Assembly: GCF_000423765.1 (NCBI RefSeq)
Contig: NZ_KE384090.1
Location: 127,137 to 191,136 of the forward strand
Origin: Streptococcus porci DSM 23759
GTDB lineage: Bacteria; Bacillota; Bacilli; Lactobacillales; Streptococcaceae
Reading direction: 5' to 3'
DNA: 64,000 nt
Shown: positions 54,822-62,657 of the stretch, piece after piece
Layout: the number at the start of each line of letters is the position of its first letter
Position numbering within the stretch: the first letter of the stretch is position 1
The notes under the pieces: generated by a model
Told to the model about the DNA's origin: nothing
Database searches by the model: none
The model's input: only the letters and a program-made list of their open reading frames with translations
Made by a program: the position numbers and the translations under genes

Positions 54822-54855
54822 AGCAAGCTTATCAACAATCTTGACCAGACCAAGC

Positions 54856-54900
54856 AAAAAGACTTAGACAACTGTTTTTCAGTCACTCTAAGTCTTTTTT
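54856..54900. terminator. bidirectional terminator between tetR and rrf2
   Basis: AAAAAGACTTAGA (54856-54868) and TCTAAGTCTTTTTT (54887-54900) around an 18-nt loop. Confidence 0.85.
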
Positions 54901-54932
54901 GTATATAGTGAGCATTGTGAAAAGATAACAAT

Positions 54933-55382
54933 TTAATTCCTTTTCACTTTTTCTTCAATGGCTTTTTCTAGGTCAACCAGAACATCAGACATATACATAG
55001 TTTTCAATTCTTTCTCCATAGCTGTCTGGACTTGGACTAGTTTGTCGTCCACAGCAGCATGGATATTCCCCCCTACGATACAGTCGGGATGGGGATTTTC
55101 ATGAAAGTTGAACAAGCCTTTCTTATCGATATTGTCAACCGTAACAAAGATATCATAAAGGCTAATGTCATCAAGTGGCTTTGCTAAACGAAAACCGCCA
55201 CTACCCTGCTTGGCATCTACAATTCCCGCATCCTTCAAACCAGATAGAACCGAGCGAATGATAACGGGATTGGCTTGAATGCTGTTTGCCAAAACCTTGC
55301 TGGTGACACGTTGCTGGTCTTGAAAGAGATGGATAAAGGCCAAGGCATGAATGGCAATGGTAAATTTATTTGAGATCTGCAT
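54933..55382 (-). CDS. Rrf2 family regulator (YwnA-like)
   Basis: 149 aa. HTH: FTIAIHALAFIHLFQDQQRV, SKVLANSIQANPVIIRSVLS, with wing DAKQGSGGFRLAKPL. A single Cys in NPHPDCIVGGNIH (about 96), too few for an Fe-S cluster, suggests a thiol/electrophile sensor as in YwnA-type proteins. It is co-transcribed behind the NAD(P)-binding gene (9-nt gap) and likely binds the paired GTTGT...ACAAC sites at their promoter. Confidence 0.88.
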   Translation of the reverse strand: MQISNKFTIAIHALAFIHLFQDQQRVTSKVLANSIQANPVIIRSVLSGLKDAGIVDAKQGSGGFRLAKPLDDISLYDIFVTVDNIDKKGLFNFHENPHPDCIVGGNIHAAVDDKLVQVQTAMEKELKTMYMSDVLVDLEKAIEEKVKRN

Positions 55383-55391
55383 AACAACCTT

Positions 55392-56021
55392 TTACTCGCT
55401 GACAAGGCTAATACGTGCTTTGAGATGATCACCTGATGCAATCTCATCAATCATACCAATGGCATAATCTGCATAGGAAATAACACTTTCTCCCTTGCTG
55501 TTCAAGACCAACTCTTCACCGCCAAGAATATAGCGACCTGTCCGTTCACCGTCTGCTTGGAAATCACCTGCCGGGCTTACATAGGTCCAGTTGACATCAT
55601 CTACTTGACGAAGGGCCTCAAGTGCTTCCTTGTGAGCATTTAGCACAGGCAATACTTCCGCTGGAAACTCTGTCACATCTGCCACAGTCAAGGTATGTTC
55701 TGGATTAACATAGAGGCTTGCCGCTCCACCTACCACAAGCAAACGTGTTTGTGAATCTTTTAGGATAGCCGCCAAATGTTTGGCTGCATCAGGAACCACA
55801 TGGACAGTGTCTGCTGTCCAAGCACCTACTGCATCCACTACCGCATCAAAACCAATCACATCATCGGCTGTCAAGTCAGAAACATCCTTTTGAATAACCT
55901 GCTGTGCTACTGTCTTATTTTCACCACGAACGATGGCCGTTACTTCAAAACCACGTGCTACCGCTTCTTTCACAATCAAGCTACCTGCTTTACCGTTTGC
56001 TGCTACTACTGCTATTTTCAT
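55392..56021 (-). CDS. NAD(P)-binding (YwnB-like) oxidoreductase
   Basis: 209 aa atypical SDR/NmrA-like Rossmann protein: KIAVVAANGKAGSLIVKEAV (2-21, dinucleotide loop ANGKAG), GFDAVVDAVGAW, LLVVGGAASLYV, and WTYVSPAGDF. This fits the YwnB/NAD(P)H-binding reductase group, thought to reduce flavins or quinones; the reaction is not established. GGAGG lies 8 nt before the ATG. First gene of an operon with its Rrf2 regulator, as in Bacillus ywnB-ywnA. Confidence 0.85.
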   Translation of the reverse strand: MKIAVVAANGKAGSLIVKEAVARGFEVTAIVRGENKTVAQQVIQKDVSDLTADDVIGFDAVVDAVGAWTADTVHVVPDAAKHLAAILKDSQTRLLVVGGAASLYVNPEHTLTVADVTEFPAEVLPVLNAHKEALEALRQVDDVNWTYVSPAGDFQADGERTGRYILGGEELVLNSKGESVISYADYAIGMIDEIASGDHLKARISLVSE

Positions 56022-56046
56022 TTTCTTTTCCTCCGAATTGTTTTTT

Positions 56047-56125
56047 GTTGTAAATTATTTTGTTACAACTTTATGTAAACTAGTATATCCTAACCCTTCG
56101 AAGTTGTCAACAGTTTTATTACAAC
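56047..56125 (-). promoter_or_regulatory. promoter with two Rrf2-type palindromes
   Basis: Minus-strand TTGACA (56110-56105), 17 nt, TATACT (56087-56082). Two inverted repeats of the form GTTGT-N13-ACAAC lie at 56047-56069 and 56103-56125, one over the transcription start side and one over the -35, with centres 56 bp apart. Confidence 0.7.
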
Positions 56126-56163
56126 TTTTTTTGAAAATTGTTGGTAGGTTTATTTATCGCACA

Positions 56164-56239
56164 AAAAAAAATCTGAGATGAACTCTCAAATCTTTTCTAG
56201 TCTATTCTACTTCTTCCTCGGTTTCAAGGCAGACAGAAC
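56164..56239 (-). pseudogene. relic of the 3' end of a second OYE-family gene plus terminator
   Basis: About 70 nt nearly identical to the end of the flavin oxidoreductase gene (57762-57834). On the minus strand it still encodes LSALKPRKK and a stop, against LSALKPRRK there, and keeps the same terminator hairpin. Nothing else of the gene remains upstream. Confidence 0.7.
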
Positions 56240-56317
56240 GTTTGCTAGTCAGTTAATTTCATTCAAGAAGAAATTAGGGATTTGGAGAAACTTGTCAGTT
56301 GTATCAATTGTCATAAA

Positions 56318-56348
56318 TGAAACGAAGTGGTAAAAGCGACTTGTTTCA
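56318..56348. promoter_or_regulatory. inverted repeat upstream of the second tetR
   Basis: TGAAACGAAGT and ACTTGTTTCA, about 10-bp arms with one bulge, 53 bp before the ATG. Resembles the GAAAC/GTTTC site at 54205. The rest of 56240-56400 shows only promoter-like sequence. Confidence 0.4.
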
Positions 56349-56400
56349 AACAGAATGTTGAGGTAGACTAGTAAGTAATGAAACCAAAGGATCGGAAACT

Positions 56401-56949
56401 ATGACTGAATCAGCCAAAACAAAACTGCAACAAGCATTGATTCTTCTCTTAGATGAGGAAGATTTTGAAGACATTTCTGTTAGCAAAATTTGTAAGCAAG
56501 CCAAGGTGCATCGCTCTACCTTTTATCATTATTATGACAATCAATTTGACTTATTAGAAGATGCCAATCAATTCCTTACTCAGCTTTTTTTAACTAAATT
56601 CCCATCTCATGATCTTAGCAACATAAACATCGAAGCTGATTTAACAGGGGATGCCTACCTCATTCCCTACCTACAATTTGTAAAAGACCACCAGAAAATC
56701 TATCAGATTTATCTTCATCACGAATTAGATTTTCACCACAAGGAACACTTTGAACACTTGCTAGCAACGATTTTTACTCCTCGCTTTCATGCTCAAGGGA
56801 TCCAAAATCCAGTACAAATTGCCTATGTATCTAGCTTCTTTCTGGCAGGCATAACACAAGTCGTATCCAAGTGGGTGAGAAATGGCTGTGCTGAATCGAT
56901 TGAAGAGATAGCTGACATCATCCAAATCTGTATCACCAGAAAGCAATAA
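56401..56949 (+). CDS. TetR/AcrR family regulator
   Basis: 182 aa. HTH: SAKTKLQQALILLLDEEDFE, ISVSKICKQAKVHRSTFYHY (recognition helix). The C-terminal helical domain has the DhaS-like ending TQVVSKWVRNGCAESIEEIA (about 155-174), common in streptococcal TetR proteins. Effector and targets unknown. It faces the two small genes downstream of it on the opposite strand. Confidence 0.87.
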   Translation: MTESAKTKLQQALILLLDEEDFEDISVSKICKQAKVHRSTFYHYYDNQFDLLEDANQFLTQLFLTKFPSHDLSNINIEADLTGDAYLIPYLQFVKDHQKIYQIYLHHELDFHHKEHFEHLLATIFTPRFHAQGIQNPVQIAYVSSFFLAGITQVVSKWVRNGCAESIEEIADIIQICITRKQ

Positions 56950-56976
56950 AAGCCTGAGACATCCCTCAGGTTTTCT

Positions 56977-57345
56977 TTAATTTTTTAAGCCAACAGTTAC
57001 AGGAATCATCCCAATCACTAATATAAGGCCAACAAGGCCTAGGACTAGACCCAGAACAAAATTCCCAGTTGTCACAAGGGCGAAGCCTCCACCAAAAACC
57101 AACAAGGCAAAAACACAGTAGATGACTTTAACAATCTGTTTCCAATCAAACTTAGGAGCCCCTTTACCTGCTAACTTCCTCTGCAGAACCCAAGATAGTG
57201 CAAGTAATAGCAGACCGGCTACCGATAAGGGCATTCCTAGGGTAGTCATTTTCCATTCTGGCAAGGTATAAAAGCACATCCCTAAAGCTAAGACCAATAA
57301 ACTCACCGTATAAGCAATCAAACTGATAAAATCTCTTTTTTTCAT
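56977..57345 (-). CDS. small four-helix membrane protein
   Basis: 122 aa, unrecognised. Four hydrophobic helices (about 8-25, 33-55, 70-90 and 95-118) with few charged residues. The frame is open to 57384, but AAGGA 7 nt before the ATG at 57345 decides the start. It lies 55 nt behind the 82-aa gene, probably in one transcript. Confidence 0.7.
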   Translation of the reverse strand: MKKRDFISLIAYTVSLLVLALGMCFYTLPEWKMTTLGMPLSVAGLLLLALSWVLQRKLAGKGAPKFDWKQIVKVIYCVFALLVFGGGFALVTTGNFVLGLVLGLVGLILVIGMIPVTVGLKN

Positions 57346-57400
57346 AATATTCCTTTTCTTCTTATTATTTAGTATGGTTAGCAAGAAAATCTACTCTTGC

Positions 57401-57649
57401 TTACTTGTCATCACCCTTAGATGAGTTAGGTTGATTAAAGTCCATTTTAGACATGCGGGCCTTTGCTTCCTCTACTGTTTCATTATCCTTTGTAAAAAAT
57501 GCTCCGATAAATTTATCTGAAATTGTATTGAAGCCTGAAACTGCTGCATTTTCTGTTGCCTTATAGCCTCCCACAACCGTTTTTTCTATTGCCTTATGGG
57601 CACCAACAACTTTCTCTGCGATTTTTTCGTTTGCTTCTAAAAATGACAT
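57401..57649 (-). CDS. small conserved-looking hypothetical protein
   Basis: 82 aa, unrecognised. An amphipathic helix-rich N-terminus with a repeated pattern EKVVGAHKAIEKTVVGGYKA, then FIGAFFTKDNETVEEAKARM and a polar tail. The helical, Ala/Gly-Thr-rich pattern recalls small stress or membrane-associated proteins of lactobacillales, but no function can be given. AGGAGG lies 8 nt before the ATG. Confidence 0.65.
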   Translation of the reverse strand: MSFLEANEKIAEKVVGAHKAIEKTVVGGYKATENAAVSGFNTISDKFIGAFFTKDNETVEEAKARMSKMDFNQPNSSKGDDK

Positions 57650-57761
57650 CAAGCAAACCTCCTTTCATTTGATGTATTTAGTTTACCCAAATAATGACTG
57701 TTAGAGAACGACAATTTTTAACAAAAGTGTCGGATTTATTTTTCTCATCTCAATCCATCGA

Positions 57762-57793
57762 AAAAAGATCTGAGATGAACTCTCAAATCTTTT
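57762..57793 (-). terminator. terminator of the oxidoreductase operon
   Basis: GATTTGAGA-GTTCA-TCTCAGATC stem with T6 on the minus strand, just past the OYE stop. A second copy lies in the relic at 56164-56198. Confidence 0.75.
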
Positions 57794-57803
57794 CTAGTCT
57801 ATT

Positions 57804-59015
57804 CTACTTCCTCCTCGGTTTCAAGGCTGACAGGCCGTGTGCCTTGACGGTTTGGAGAAGATAGGGCCAGGCATTTTGACTGACGGTGACAGATTTTCCC
57901 TTGGCCAAGCGTTTCATCTGGACCTCGTAATAACTGACACCGATAATGGGACCAAGAGCCTTATCCATTTTAGGAATACCTGTTGTCAGGCGAGGCGTTG
58001 TCAGTTGCACATCACCGACTTGACGGTAATCATTGACAAGATTTGGACGAAGGACAAAGGGTCTGGCAAGACCAATCATGGACACACCACCCTTGATAGC
58101 CTCCTCCATCTGAGTGACTTTTCGGAAACCGCCTGTTGAAACAATAGGAACAGAAGTCAAATCTGCTAAGGCAAGGGCGTAGGTCACAAATCCAGCACCA
58201 TTCTCATATTCACTACCAAAAACAGGTGTCTCATAATTGCCACCTGAAATTTCAATCAGGTCTATACCCAAGTCAGACATGGTTTTCACCACATGCTTAC
58301 AATCCTCAAAACCAAAGCCTTCTTCCTTAAAATCAGAAGCATTCAATTTCAAGGCGATGGTAAAATCTGGTCCCACTTTGTCACGCAGACCTTGATAGAC
58401 TTCCACCAAAAATCGCATGCGATTGTCCAGATTGCCACCATAGCGGTCCGTCCGCTGATTATCTGCTGGTGAGAGGAATTGATTGATCAAGTAACCATGT
58501 GCAGCGTGTAACTGTACACCTGTAAATCCTGCTGCTTTTGCCCGAAGGCCTGCTGCAATAAATTTATCTCTGGCTTCTTTGATGTCAAACACAGTCATTT
58601 CTCTCGGTGGACGAAAGGCCGAAGCTGAACCTCCAGAAATCGGAATGGCACTGGGTGCAATCGGAGTTTGATTGATTGACCGATACATCTGTTTGCCAGG
58701 GTGATTGAGCTGGAGCCAGATAGGCACACCGTTCTTTTTCCCAACGGTTGCCCATTTCCGAAATTGAGCCAGATGATCGTCTGAATCAAGGACCACATTG
58801 CCCGGCTCACCAAGGTAGCGGCCGTCCACCATGACATTGCCTGTCACTAGGACACCCATTCCCTGCTTGGCCCAAAAATCATATAAGGCAATCAGGTCAT
58901 CTGAGGGAGCTCCCTGACTATCTGCCATGGTTTCGCTCATAGCGGATTTGAAAAAGCGATTGTCTAAGACCTGACCATTAGGAAGTTGGAGGTTTTCTAA
59001 CAAAATCTTAGTCAC
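57804..59015 (-). CDS. NADH:flavin oxidoreductase (Old Yellow Enzyme family)
   Basis: 403 aa FMN TIM barrel: NGQVLDNRFFKSAMSE at the N-terminus, QLNHPGKQMYRS, AGFTGVQLHAAHGYLINQFL with the substrate-binding His-Ala-Ala-His motif (about 172), and SPADNQRTDRYGGNLDNRMR. Reduces activated C=C bonds or nitro groups of electrophiles. The frame opens 12 codons upstream, but the GTG at 59015, with AGGAG 7 nt before it and overlapping the SDR gene's end, is the likely start. Last gene of the operon. Confidence 0.9.
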   Translation of the reverse strand: MTKILLENLQLPNGQVLDNRFFKSAMSETMADSQGAPSDDLIALYDFWAKQGMGVLVTGNVMVDGRYLGEPGNVVLDSDDHLAQFRKWATVGKKNGVPIWLQLNHPGKQMYRSINQTPIAPSAIPISGGSASAFRPPREMTVFDIKEARDKFIAAGLRAKAAGFTGVQLHAAHGYLINQFLSPADNQRTDRYGGNLDNRMRFLVEVYQGLRDKVGPDFTIALKLNASDFKEEGFGFEDCKHVVKTMSDLGIDLIEISGGNYETPVFGSEYENGAGFVTYALALADLTSVPIVSTGGFRKVTQMEEAIKGGVSMIGLARPFVLRPNLVNDYRQVGDVQLTTPRLTTGIPKMDKALGPIIGVSYYEVQMKRLAKGKSVTVSQNAWPYLLQTVKAHGLSALKPRRK

Positions 59016-59880
59016 CGTAGCTCTCCTTGAATATTTGAATTTTCTTATCAAGATAGTCTAGTAAGGCTTGGCTCTTTGCCACATCAAATCCTTTCAAGCT
59101 GACCTTAGCCAACCTTTTCTCCGCAAAATAACGACCTGATACTCCAGCCACCTCTGGTGACAGGCTTAAGTAGTAACCCGTTTCAATCCCTTGATCCAAA
59201 TCCTTGGAAAACGGTTTCATCAGACTGGTGAGAATCCGACTTCTCAGATTGCGTTTGATACCATCATTGCCCAAATTTGTCGCAATCAAGCCAGGATGGT
59301 AGGCATTGACGGTCACAGATGAACCTTGCTTTTCTAGGGCCTCTGCCTGAGCAATGGCCAGCCAAATGGTGTATAATTTGGCATTATTGTAAGCCGTGGC
59401 TGCAGAATAGCTCTGCTCTAAACCAAAATCCAAGCCTCTGGTTTGTGCAAAATGGTGCATGAAGGAAGAGGTGTGAACGACCCTGCCTGCTGGTGCTTTT
59501 TCCAGCAAGGGCAGCAACTCCGTCGTCAAGATATAAGGAACTTGAACAGACAGCATAAAGGTCATCTCGATATTTTCCGCTGTTGCCACACGAGCATCAC
59601 CAAAGTAAGCACCCGCATTGTTGAACAAGACATCAATCTGCTCAAAATCGCGTTTAATTTCTTGGCTGAAACGATAGACATCTGCTAACTTGGAAAAATC
59701 TGCAAGATAGCCGTGAATCTTTTTATTTCCTGTTTTTAGTTGCATATCACTGAGGGCTACACGGAGCTTTTCACTATTTCGCCCGTGCAAAATCACTTCA
59801 TGACCTTCACCAGCTAGTTTCATGGCTAGGTGTTTGCCGATCCCATCCGTCGAACCAGTGATTAAAATGGTTTTAGGCAT
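59008..59880 (-). CDS. short-chain dehydrogenase/reductase
   Basis: 290 aa classical SDR: ILITGSTDGIGKHLAMKLA (5-23, TGxxxGIG), NNAGAYFG (about 90), and the active site SSF with YNNAK (about 165; the usual YxxxK is present as YNNAK). Resembles retinol dehydrogenase/WW-oxidoreductase-like SDRs. Substrate unknown. GGAGG precedes its ATG, which overlaps the hydrolase gene by 8 nt. Confidence 0.88.
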   Translation of the reverse strand: MPKTILITGSTDGIGKHLAMKLAGEGHEVILHGRNSEKLRVALSDMQLKTGNKKIHGYLADFSKLADVYRFSQEIKRDFEQIDVLFNNAGAYFGDARVATAENIEMTFMLSVQVPYILTTELLPLLEKAPAGRVVHTSSFMHHFAQTRGLDFGLEQSYSAATAYNNAKLYTIWLAIAQAEALEKQGSSVTVNAYHPGLIATNLGNDGIKRNLRSRILTSLMKPFSKDLDQGIETGYYLSLSPEVAGVSGRYFAEKRLAKVSLKGFDVAKSQALLDYLDKKIQIFKESYGD

Positions 59881-60718
59881 TGGTTTCCTCCAAAAAGGCT
59901 AGTAAGGCTTTTGAAAACTCTTCTGCATTTTGGAAGATCGAGCCATGTCCTGCATTTGGATAGATGATCAGTTGGCTATTTTTGATCTTCTCATGCATGG
60001 TATAAGAATTTTCTGTTGGAACCTGCATGTCCTTATCACCGTTGACGATAAGAGTTGGCTGAGTGATAAAGGTCATGTCATCTTGCGGCTCTCTTCCCCA
60101 GCGTTTGATAGCTTTGAGCTGGGTCAAAAATCCTGGAACATTCATGTCCTTGTCTGCATGAGCAGCACTTCTTTGCCCCATACGACCCAAGACTTTTTCT
60201 GCTTCCAAACGACCTGCTTCATCATGATTGTAGAAGATGTAGCGTTTTGGATCCACACGCTCTAAACCAGCCTTCAGCATGTAGCGGAAGGTTTTTCCAG
60301 TCACCTTATCAACTTCAAAACCACCACGAGGACCTGTACCTGCTAAAATCAAACGGTTGACCAGCTGACTATCCAGGCGAACGATTTCTTGAGCAATGAA
60401 ACCACCCATAGACAGACCTAGCAAATTGATTTTCTCATAACCCAAAGCCTTGATAATGGAAACAGCCTGCTCAGCCATTCCTGGAATAGTTGGGGCCACC
60501 TTGCCTTGACTAGCTCCTACGCCAGGAAGGTCTAGGACAATCACATGGTGCTTTTCAGCCAGCAAATCCAGCAATTTTGGATCCCAGTTGTCCAAGGTCG
60601 CCGCTAGGTGAACCAGCATGACCAAAGGAATATCAGACTTGCCCTTGCTGAGCTCACGGTAGGCGATTTTATTGTTTGAAACGGTGATGTATTGGTTTTT
60701 AGTTGTAATATATGACAT
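59873..60718 (-). CDS. alpha/beta fold hydrolase
   Basis: 281 aa. Cap-containing alpha/beta hydrolase: VMLVHLAATLDNWDP (oxyanion region), NLLGLSMGGFIAQEIV (nucleophile Ser in GLSMGG, about 105), TLIVNGDKDMQVP (Asp) and NAGHGSIFQ (His, about 259). No signal peptide. Likely an intracellular esterase or lactonase. Coupled to the SDR gene downstream and 26 nt from the quinone oxidoreductase gene upstream. Confidence 0.88.
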   Translation of the reverse strand: MSYITTKNQYITVSNNKIAYRELSKGKSDIPLVMLVHLAATLDNWDPKLLDLLAEKHHVIVLDLPGVGASQGKVAPTIPGMAEQAVSIIKALGYEKINLLGLSMGGFIAQEIVRLDSQLVNRLILAGTGPRGGFEVDKVTGKTFRYMLKAGLERVDPKRYIFYNHDEAGRLEAEKVLGRMGQRSAAHADKDMNVPGFLTQLKAIKRWGREPQDDMTFITQPTLIVNGDKDMQVPTENSYTMHEKIKNSQLIIYPNAGHGSIFQNAEEFSKALLAFLEETNA

Positions 60719-60744
60719 GATGTTTCCTTGTATATTTTATTATT

Positions 60745-61743
60745 TTAGTTGAAACTGAGGACGGTTTTTCCGCGTGAACGACCGTTGGCAACCTTATCAA
60801 GTGCTGCATTGACTTCTTCAAATGGGTAAACAGTATCGATAGACGGTTTGATTTCTAACTTGCTGAAAATATCTGCTACCTCTTGTAGTTGGCGACCATT
60901 GCTCTCTACGAAAATGAAATGGTAGTGAACACCGTATTTCTTAGCCATTTTGTCAAATGAACGACCAGCTAAGCCAAACAAGATTTGTTTCCATTTTGGC
61001 AAATTCATGCGTTTGGCAAATTCTCCATTTGGCATGGCACGAAGGGAAACCAGCTGTCCACCTTTTTTCATGATGGACATTTGTTTCTCTGTTTCTGCAC
61101 CACCAAGTGTGTCCAAGACATAGTCAACATTGTTAAGTATTTTTGTGTAATCTTCTGTCTTGTAATCGATAAACTGGTCTGCACCCAATGACAACACCCG
61201 CTCTGCATTTTCCCCATCACCATTAGTGATAACGGTCAAGCCCTTAGCTTTGGCAATCGGAATAGCCATACCGCCAACACCAGTTCCGCCTGAGATGAAG
61301 ATGGTCTTGCCTGCCTCAGCACCCATGAGGTCGAGGGCCTGCATGATGGTCAAAGCTGTCAAAGGAACAGCTGCCGCTTCTTCATCTGTCAAGTAGGCAG
61401 GAACCTTAGCAAGAGCCTGAGCGTTAACCGCTACATACTCAGCAAAAGCACCGATACTATCAAGCGGAAGACGTCCGAAGACACGATCACCTGCTGCAAA
61501 TGTCGTCACGCTTGAACCTACTTCTTCAACCAAGCCAACCACTTCATTTCCAGCTGTTTGTGGCAATTTGTAAGGAACTATCAATTTCACATCTCCGCGT
61601 GAGATCATATTGTCCAATGGATTAACGCCTGCTGCGGTCACTTTGACAAGGACTTGGTTAGGCTTGATTTGTGGTTTAGCAATTTCTGTAAGGTTAAGGG
61701 TGAGATTGTTTTTGTTATAAGATGTGTGTTGTGCTGCTTTCAT
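60745..61743 (-). CDS. zinc-independent MDR quinone oxidoreductase
   Basis: 332 aa medium-chain dehydrogenase: GroES-like N-terminus with AAGVNPLDNMISRGD and ELVG-type GNEVVGLVEEVGSSV, then a Rossmann domain with IFISGGTGVGGMAIPIAKAKG (NADP loop, about 150, split by GG). It lacks the Cys/His zinc ligands, as in the QOR branch that reduces quinones or enones with NADPH. First structural gene after the Rrf2 gene, with an operator-like palindrome 28 bp upstream. Confidence 0.9.
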   Translation of the reverse strand: MKAAQHTSYNKNNLTLNLTEIAKPQIKPNQVLVKVTAAGVNPLDNMISRGDVKLIVPYKLPQTAGNEVVGLVEEVGSSVTTFAAGDRVFGRLPLDSIGAFAEYVAVNAQALAKVPAYLTDEEAAAVPLTALTIMQALDLMGAEAGKTIFISGGTGVGGMAIPIAKAKGLTVITNGDGENAERVLSLGADQFIDYKTEDYTKILNNVDYVLDTLGGAETEKQMSIMKKGGQLVSLRAMPNGEFAKRMNLPKWKQILFGLAGRSFDKMAKKYGVHYHFIFVESNGRQLQEVADIFSKLEIKPSIDTVYPFEEVNAALDKVANGRSRGKTVLSFN

Positions 61744-61770
61744 GTTCTTCTCTTTTCTATTAGTTAGTTT

Positions 61771-61792
61771 GTTCCTGTATCACTTACAGGTC
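61771..61792. promoter_or_regulatory. Rrf2 operator-like palindrome before the quinone oxidoreductase gene
   Basis: GTTCCTGTATCACTTACAGG plus TC, an inverted repeat that shares GTTCYTGTATCA with the site at 62269-62291. Confidence 0.6.
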
Positions 61793-61802
61793 TATGTTTG
61801 GG

Positions 61803-61829
61803 TTTATAAAATCTGACCGAGGTCAGATT
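61803..61829 (-). terminator. hairpin at the rrf2 stop
   Basis: AATCTGACC-TC-GGTCAGATT perfect stem containing the rrf2 TGA, with a short T tract (TTTTATAAA). Could be a weak terminator that lets some transcription into the oxidoreductase genes. Confidence 0.5.
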
Positions 61830-62254
61830 CGGGTTTCTTGTGCGGATTGATAGAGATTATCAATCACATTATCTAAGGATTGACGACTGAGTTGATTTTC
61901 CAGTTCTTGTTCAACGCTGGAAAAGATGGGAACCATTGCACCTTCTATATGTTTCCCAACTGGACAAGTAAGATTGGCATTCTGGTGTATCTGAAACAGT
62001 CGAATATGCTCCACTTCTTGAGTCGCAAGGTAGATTTCCAATAAGCTAATATCCTTAGGGGACTTGCTCAATTGGTAGCCTGATCTCCCTTGGTGCGAAG
62101 TGATTAAGCCTGCATTTTTCAAAAGTGCAATCACCTTGCGGATGTAGCTGGCATTGGTGCCAACGCTCTCAGCTAGGGCTTGCGAGCTAAGTATTTCCTT
62201 ACTCTCACTGATCATGGTCAGTATATGAAGGGCTACTGAAAACTTTGTATCCAT
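61823..62254 (-). CDS. Rrf2 family regulator
   Basis: 143 aa. HTH FSVALHILTMISESKEILSS, QALAESVGTNASYIRKVIAL, wing TSHQGRSGYQLSKS. A single Cys in NANLTCPVGKHIEG (about 100) suggests a thiol-type sensor. The frame is open to 62281, but AAAGGAG before the ATG at 62254 decides the start. The promoter and a near-perfect palindrome directly upstream imply autorepression; the same motif before the next gene implies control of the oxidoreductase operon. Confidence 0.88.
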   Translation of the reverse strand: MDTKFSVALHILTMISESKEILSSQALAESVGTNASYIRKVIALLKNAGLITSHQGRSGYQLSKSPKDISLLEIYLATQEVEHIRLFQIHQNANLTCPVGKHIEGAMVPIFSSVEQELENQLSRQSLDNVIDNLYQSAQETRI

Positions 62255-62268
62255 TCGGTCTCCTTTAT

Positions 62269-62321
62269 GTTCTTGTATCAATCACAAGAACAAGTTTATC
62301 AAATAGTTTTTCATATCGCAA
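62269..62321 (-). promoter_or_regulatory. rrf2 promoter with 23-bp palindromic operator
   Basis: Minus-strand TTGCGA (62321-62316), 17 nt, TAAACT (62298-62293), followed at once by GTTCTTGT-N7-ACAAGAAC (62291-62269). The operator covers the transcription start, so bound protein would block initiation. Confidence 0.65.
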
Positions 62322-62546
62322 CTAGTTTGCTCACTTTCCTTAAGAATGCATCATCAATTAGTTTCGCATTTATCTCTTCTTTAACTTATACTACGTGTTC
62401 CTTTATGCTTACTAATTCTTTGGTGTAATTCAAAATGTTAAAAAATATAAAGGAAAGCTAAAAAAGCCCGTAGAATCAGGCTTTTACGCTGAGTTAATTC
62501 TAAAAAACAGGTACCAAATTTTCTTTCAATTTTGTTGGCTTTTCAT
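62322..62546. other. gene-free stretch with one hairpin
   Basis: AT-rich. The only clear structure is AAAAGCC-N10-GGCTTTT at about 62463-62486, a possible terminator. No open frame with a ribosome site. Confidence 0.5.
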
Positions 62547-62606
62547 ACATGTCCAATAAACCATTGAATAATAGCCATGTGTGTATAATTCCTTTCCTAG
62601 CAGGGG
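62547..62606. repeat. att-like direct repeat, distal copy (truncated rbgA 5' end)
   Basis: Matches 50585-50644. On the minus strand it keeps the ribosome site and an ATG (62578) reading MAIIQWFIGHV then stop, against [11 protein letters not shown] in rbgA. Changes at Ala3, Gly9 and His10 codons are silent. Confidence 0.8.
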
Positions 62607-62635
62607 GGTCAGCCTTGCATCTGTAAAACTCTTGT

Positions 62636-62657
62636 TTATTGGGCAATTATTGGGCAA
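62636..62657. repeat. tandem 11-bp arm-like repeats, second set
   Basis: TTATTGGGCAA twice in tandem, beginning 30 bp beyond the distal att-like copy. Same spacing and period as the GTCACC repeats at 50679-50700, but a different sequence, as expected for a different integrase. Confidence 0.55.

Noticed and set aside
50680-62606. Intact prophage or conjugative element
   Set aside because: No structural, lysis, relaxase or type IV secretion genes are present, and the integrase lacks its catalytic domain. Only an att-bounded remnant with chromosomal-type cargo is supported.
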